From: Symbiodinium natans
Lineage: Eukaryota; Sar; Dinophyceae; Suessiales; Symbiodiniaceae
Assembly (NCBI GenBank): GCA_905221605.1
Contig: CAJNDS010000946.1
Span: forward strand, 115,001-147,500
Length of the DNA stretch: 32,500 nucleotides
Direction: 5' to 3'
Part shown: positions 29,997 through 32,500 of the stretch, piece after piece
Numbering within the stretch: position 1 is the first letter of the stretch
Layout of the letters: each line of letters begins with the position of its first letter
The notes under the pieces: generated by a model
Seen by the model: the letters and a program-made list of their open reading frames with translations, nothing else
What the model was told of the DNA's origin: nothing
Databases searched by the model: none
Translations under genes and position numbers: made by a program

Positions 29997-32230
29997 CTAT
30001 AGCTTAGAGAATCCCCGCAGGAGGGGATCAGGGTCGGAGGATGCTCCAGCCCACCCGCAAAGCCTCGCAGCTTGAGCGTTGTTGGTTGCGTAGGCTTGGT
30101 TTAGGGTTTGGGGTTTTGGAGGTTTTGTGGGTTTGGGGGGGTTTTGGGGGTTTTGGTGTTTTGGGGATGTGGGGGTTTTGGGATTTTGGGGTTTTTGGGT
30201 TTGCGGTGTGGGTGTTTGGGGTTTGGGGCGTACGGCTTCGGGCATATTTGCCGTCGGGCATATTTGCCGCCAGGTGACGGGCCGAATCGATCAGCTTTCT
30301 GTCTCCGATCTGCCTGCAGCGTGGGAGCAGCCCCCAATTAACCCACAACAGGGGCATTTTTTGGGCAGCGCAACGTCTTGCACTGATTAGGGGGGGTATG
30401 GGGAAGTAATATTCGTGAATCTTTCGGCTCCTACACCCACATCCCAAAAATCGTCGAAAAAGACCCTCAAAAAAGCCGTCAAAAGCCCCTGAGACCATGA
30501 CCCCTATGTAGCCCTAAGCCCCTACACCCCCTAAAACCTCAGACGCCCGAGGTTCTAAAACCCGCTCAACCTCAAACTCCACACCCTAAACCCTAAACCC
30601 TAAACCCGAAACCCTAAGCCGAAACCCGAGTCCCGAAACCCTAAGCCCCAAACCCGAAACCCTAAACCCTAAACCCTAAACCCCAAACCCCAAACCCTGA
30701 ACCCTAAACCCTAAACCCTAAGGCCTGGCGAGGTCGAAGTGCTGCTCCAGGAGCTCCACGGACTTCTCGTGGTTGCCGCGGCTGTTGTAGAGGATGCCAA
30801 GGTTCAGGCCTGGGTTTAGGGTTTAGGGTTTAGGGTTTAGGGTTCAGGGTTCAGGGTTCAGGGTTCAGGGTTCAGGGTTCAGGGTTCAGGGTTTAGGGTT
30901 TAGGGTTTAGGGTTTAGGGTTTAGGGTTTAGGGTTTAGGGTTGCGAGCCAAGGCTTGAACCCAGTAAACACCCTTTTGCTCAACACCCCACAGCCCGAAC
31001 TCCTGAAGCCAAAACTCCCCAAAACTCCCCAAAGCCAAAAAACTCCCCCTTCCCCCCCCCCCCCCCCCCCCCCACCCCACCCCTTCTACCCCACCCCTTC
31101 TCCCGACCCTTTACCCCCGCCCCCCCTACCCATCCTTCACCCTTTCACCCTTCCCTACACTTGCAACCCCGAAACACAGTGCTCAACAACACTACACACC
31201 TTAGGAAAACCCCCCTCCAAATCGGATAACCCCCACGACTCGACAACCGAAACCTCAAACCGGCCCTGAACCTGAAAATTCGTAATTGCCCTGCAGCCTA
31301 TACTCTGAACTCAGAACCCCAAACCTTTATAAACCCAAAACCCTAAACCCTAAACCTTTAAAACCCCAAAACCCCACTTGCCATCGAGGAGCATGCTCCT
31401 GCTTGAGCTTTCAACTCCCCTGCCTCGCTTGCAACCTCGGCCAATTCTGGGGAGGTGGGGTGGTTCAGGGTTTAGGGTTTAGGGTTTAGGGTTTAGGGTC
31501 TAGGGTCTAGGGTCTAGGTTCTAGGTTCTAAGTGATTGAGCCACCGGAAGAGCAGGGGCCCGCGGAGAGTTTGGAAAATCACAGGGTTTGGGGGTTTGGG
31601 GCTTTTGGATTTGGGCCTCTAAACCCTAAACCCTAAACCCTAAACCCTAAACCCTAAACTGAGGCCATCACGCTCAGGAGATTCTCCAGCTGCTTGATGG
31701 CCTCTTGCGTGTCCCCCGTGGCCTGGTTTGCTCGGTGGTGCGGCGTTTGGGGGCCTCAACCCTAGGCCAGGAGTCATATGCAGGTTTGGTAGAGTTGTAA
31801 GGGTTCAGGGTCTTGGGGGGGGGGGGGGGGGGGTTGAAGGCTCGAGGGCTTTATGGTTACGGGTTTGGTTGTAGGTCTTCGGTCAAGGGTTTGCATTTAA
31901 GGCTCCACTTAAGCTTTAAGGTTTAAGGGCTTTAAAGGGGTGGCTGCTTTTCACTCTAGACAAACAAAGCCCTAAACCCAAGACACCAGGGTTTAGGTTC
32001 TTTCGTTGCTTGCCGCTGCAGCTTCACCCCCTTGAACCTTCGAAACCCTAAACCCCAAGGCCCAATCCCTAAACCCTAAACCCTTAATCCAAACCCCAAA
32101 ACCCAAAAAAAAACCCTAAACCCGGAACCCTAAACCCCCAAACACCAAACCCCAAACCCTCAGCCCCACCTCGTACGCCTGTGCCAGCGCTGCGCGCGCC
32201 GCGCTCTCGCCGACGCGGTCGTCGTGGATC
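29997..32230 (-). CDS. Tetratricopeptide-repeat protein (LGN/GPSM or TTC28-like), C-terminal six exons
   Basis: TPR proteins are helical scaffolds for protein-protein contacts. Exons: 32230-32170 (DDRVGESAARAALAQAYE), 31722-31672 (ATGDTQEAIKQLENLLS), 31435-31399 (VASEAGELKAQA), 30809-30725 (LNLGILYNSRGNHEKSVELL ...), 30313-30252 (IGDRKLIDSARHLAANMPD) and 30094-29997 (AQAARLCGWAGASSDPDPLL ..., stop). Every junction keeps frame (0, 0, 1, 2, 1), and the joined helices match the spacing of the A-x-x-x-L-x-x-A, then G-D-x-x-x-x-x-A-x-x-x-L-G repeat of the LGN class (AYE-G-D-AI-LE, GDR-A-x-x-A). Donors are GAG|GT, AGC|GT, CAG|GA, CAG|GC and ACG|GC; acceptors are AG|G except the last (AAG|C). At least 130 residues are visible. 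The 5' part lies beyond the window. Opposed telomeric arrays bracket most exons. Confidence 0.82.
30241..30269 (-). repeat. Tandem duplication over a splice donor
   Basis: GGCAAATATGCC is present twice in direct repeat at the end of TPR exon 5, giving two G|GCAAAT donor candidates 14 bp apart. Only the second keeps frame with the last exon. Confidence 0.6.
30580..30722 (-). repeat. CCCTAAA array, partly degenerate
   Basis: It borders the donor side of the TPR exon at 30725-30809 and faces the TTTAGGG array at 30812, so the exon is enclosed by opposed arrays with only a few bases to spare on either side. Confidence 0.92.
30812..30945 (+). repeat. TTTAGGG array with an internal TTCAGGG block
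   Basis: Four TTTAGGG, then about eight TTCAGGG, then about eight TTTAGGG. It starts two bases from the acceptor of the TPR exon at 30725-30809. Confidence 0.96.
31026..31140 (+). repeat. C-rich tract
   Basis: A poly-C run (about 31048-31072) followed by CCACCCCTTCTACC-type sequence in a TPR intron. The proline-rich open frame across it is not a gene. Confidence 0.8.
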
Positions 32231-32257
32231 CTTGCAAAACCCTGAACCTTACCGGGT

Positions 32258-32500
32258 TCTAGGGTTTAGGGTTTAGGGCTTAGGGGTTTAGGGTTTAGGG
32301 TTCTAGGGTTCTAGGGTTCTAGGGTTGTAGGGTTGTAGGGTTCTAGGGTTCTAGGGTTCTAGGTTCTCTAGGGTTCTAGGGTTCTATGGTTCTAGGGTTC
32401 TAGGGTTCTAGGGTTCTAGGGTTCTAGGGTTCTAGGGTTCTAGGGTTCTAGGGTTCTAGGGTTCTAGGGTTCTAGGGTTCTAGGGTTCTAGGGTTCTAGG
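32258..32500 (+). repeat. 8-bp TTCTAGGG array running off the window
   Basis: TTTAGGG for a few units, then some 25 TTCTAGGG units with a few TTGTAGGG. It begins about 30 bp beyond the acceptor of the TPR exon at 32170-32230. Confidence 0.97.

Noticed and set aside
30028-30498. 156-codon minus-strand open frame
   Set aside because: It runs through a TPR exon and then a T/G-rich degenerate array (Thr-Pro-Lys repeats); only 30313-30252 looks coding, and it is spliced in the TPR model.
30955-31269. 104-codon plus-strand Pro-rich frame
   Set aside because: Product of the C-rich tract at 31026-31140 within a TPR intron.

Overview
The window looks like nuclear DNA of a peridinin-type dinoflagellate. 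Two facts support this. First, the minus strand from 12778 to 10175 carries a split gene for the plastid ATP synthase c subunit (AtpH) with a signal-peptide plus transit-peptide leader; peridinin dinoflagellates moved this gene from plastid to nucleus. Second, its introns, and those of a tetratricopeptide-repeat (TPR) gene at the right end, use GC and GA donors as well as GT, with AG|G acceptors, which is a known dinoflagellate habit. Long open frames are nearly absent; those found are mostly read-through of simple repeats.

The dominant structure is dozens of short arrays of the plant/alveolate telomere heptamer (CCCTAAA on one side, TTTAGGG on the other), usually 30-300 bp, scattered over all 32.5 kb in both orientations. 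Between them lie GC-rich islands of about 25-120 bp. In the two securely identified genes these islands are exons, and the arrays lie inside introns or in the short gaps between genes. The commonest layout is CCCTAAA array, exon, TTTAGGG array, so many introns begin G|GTTTAGGG or end with degenerate CCCTAAA. Intron interiors also hold small inverted-repeat elements (MITE-like), homopolymer runs and variant arrays (TTTTAGGGG, TTTAGGGG, TTCTAGGG, TTTGGGG, TTGAGGG, GGCTTTA/C).

Layout, all minus strand unless stated: a partial gene of at least six exons (155-3885) with possible upstream exons to about 7.8 kb; a telomere-free block with palindromes (4.75-6.33 kb); small genes at 8660-9575 and 9732-10004; atpH at 10175-12778; a 51-codon gene at 12807-13812 whose stop lies 28 bp from the atpH start codon; a 144-codon gene at 13978-18010; a 109-codon gene at 18302-20815; a plus-strand model at 20949-22947 (strand doubtful); genes at 23150-24706, 24904-27609, 27827-28221 and 29030-29491; and the TPR gene from 29997 past 32230. 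Gaps from stop to next start are mostly 30-300 bp, which fits a one-way gene cluster processed by spliced-leader trans-splicing. AtpH and the TPR gene are well supported. The other models are hand-assembled from splice sites, matching phases and open frames; they are hypotheses that RNA data would settle.
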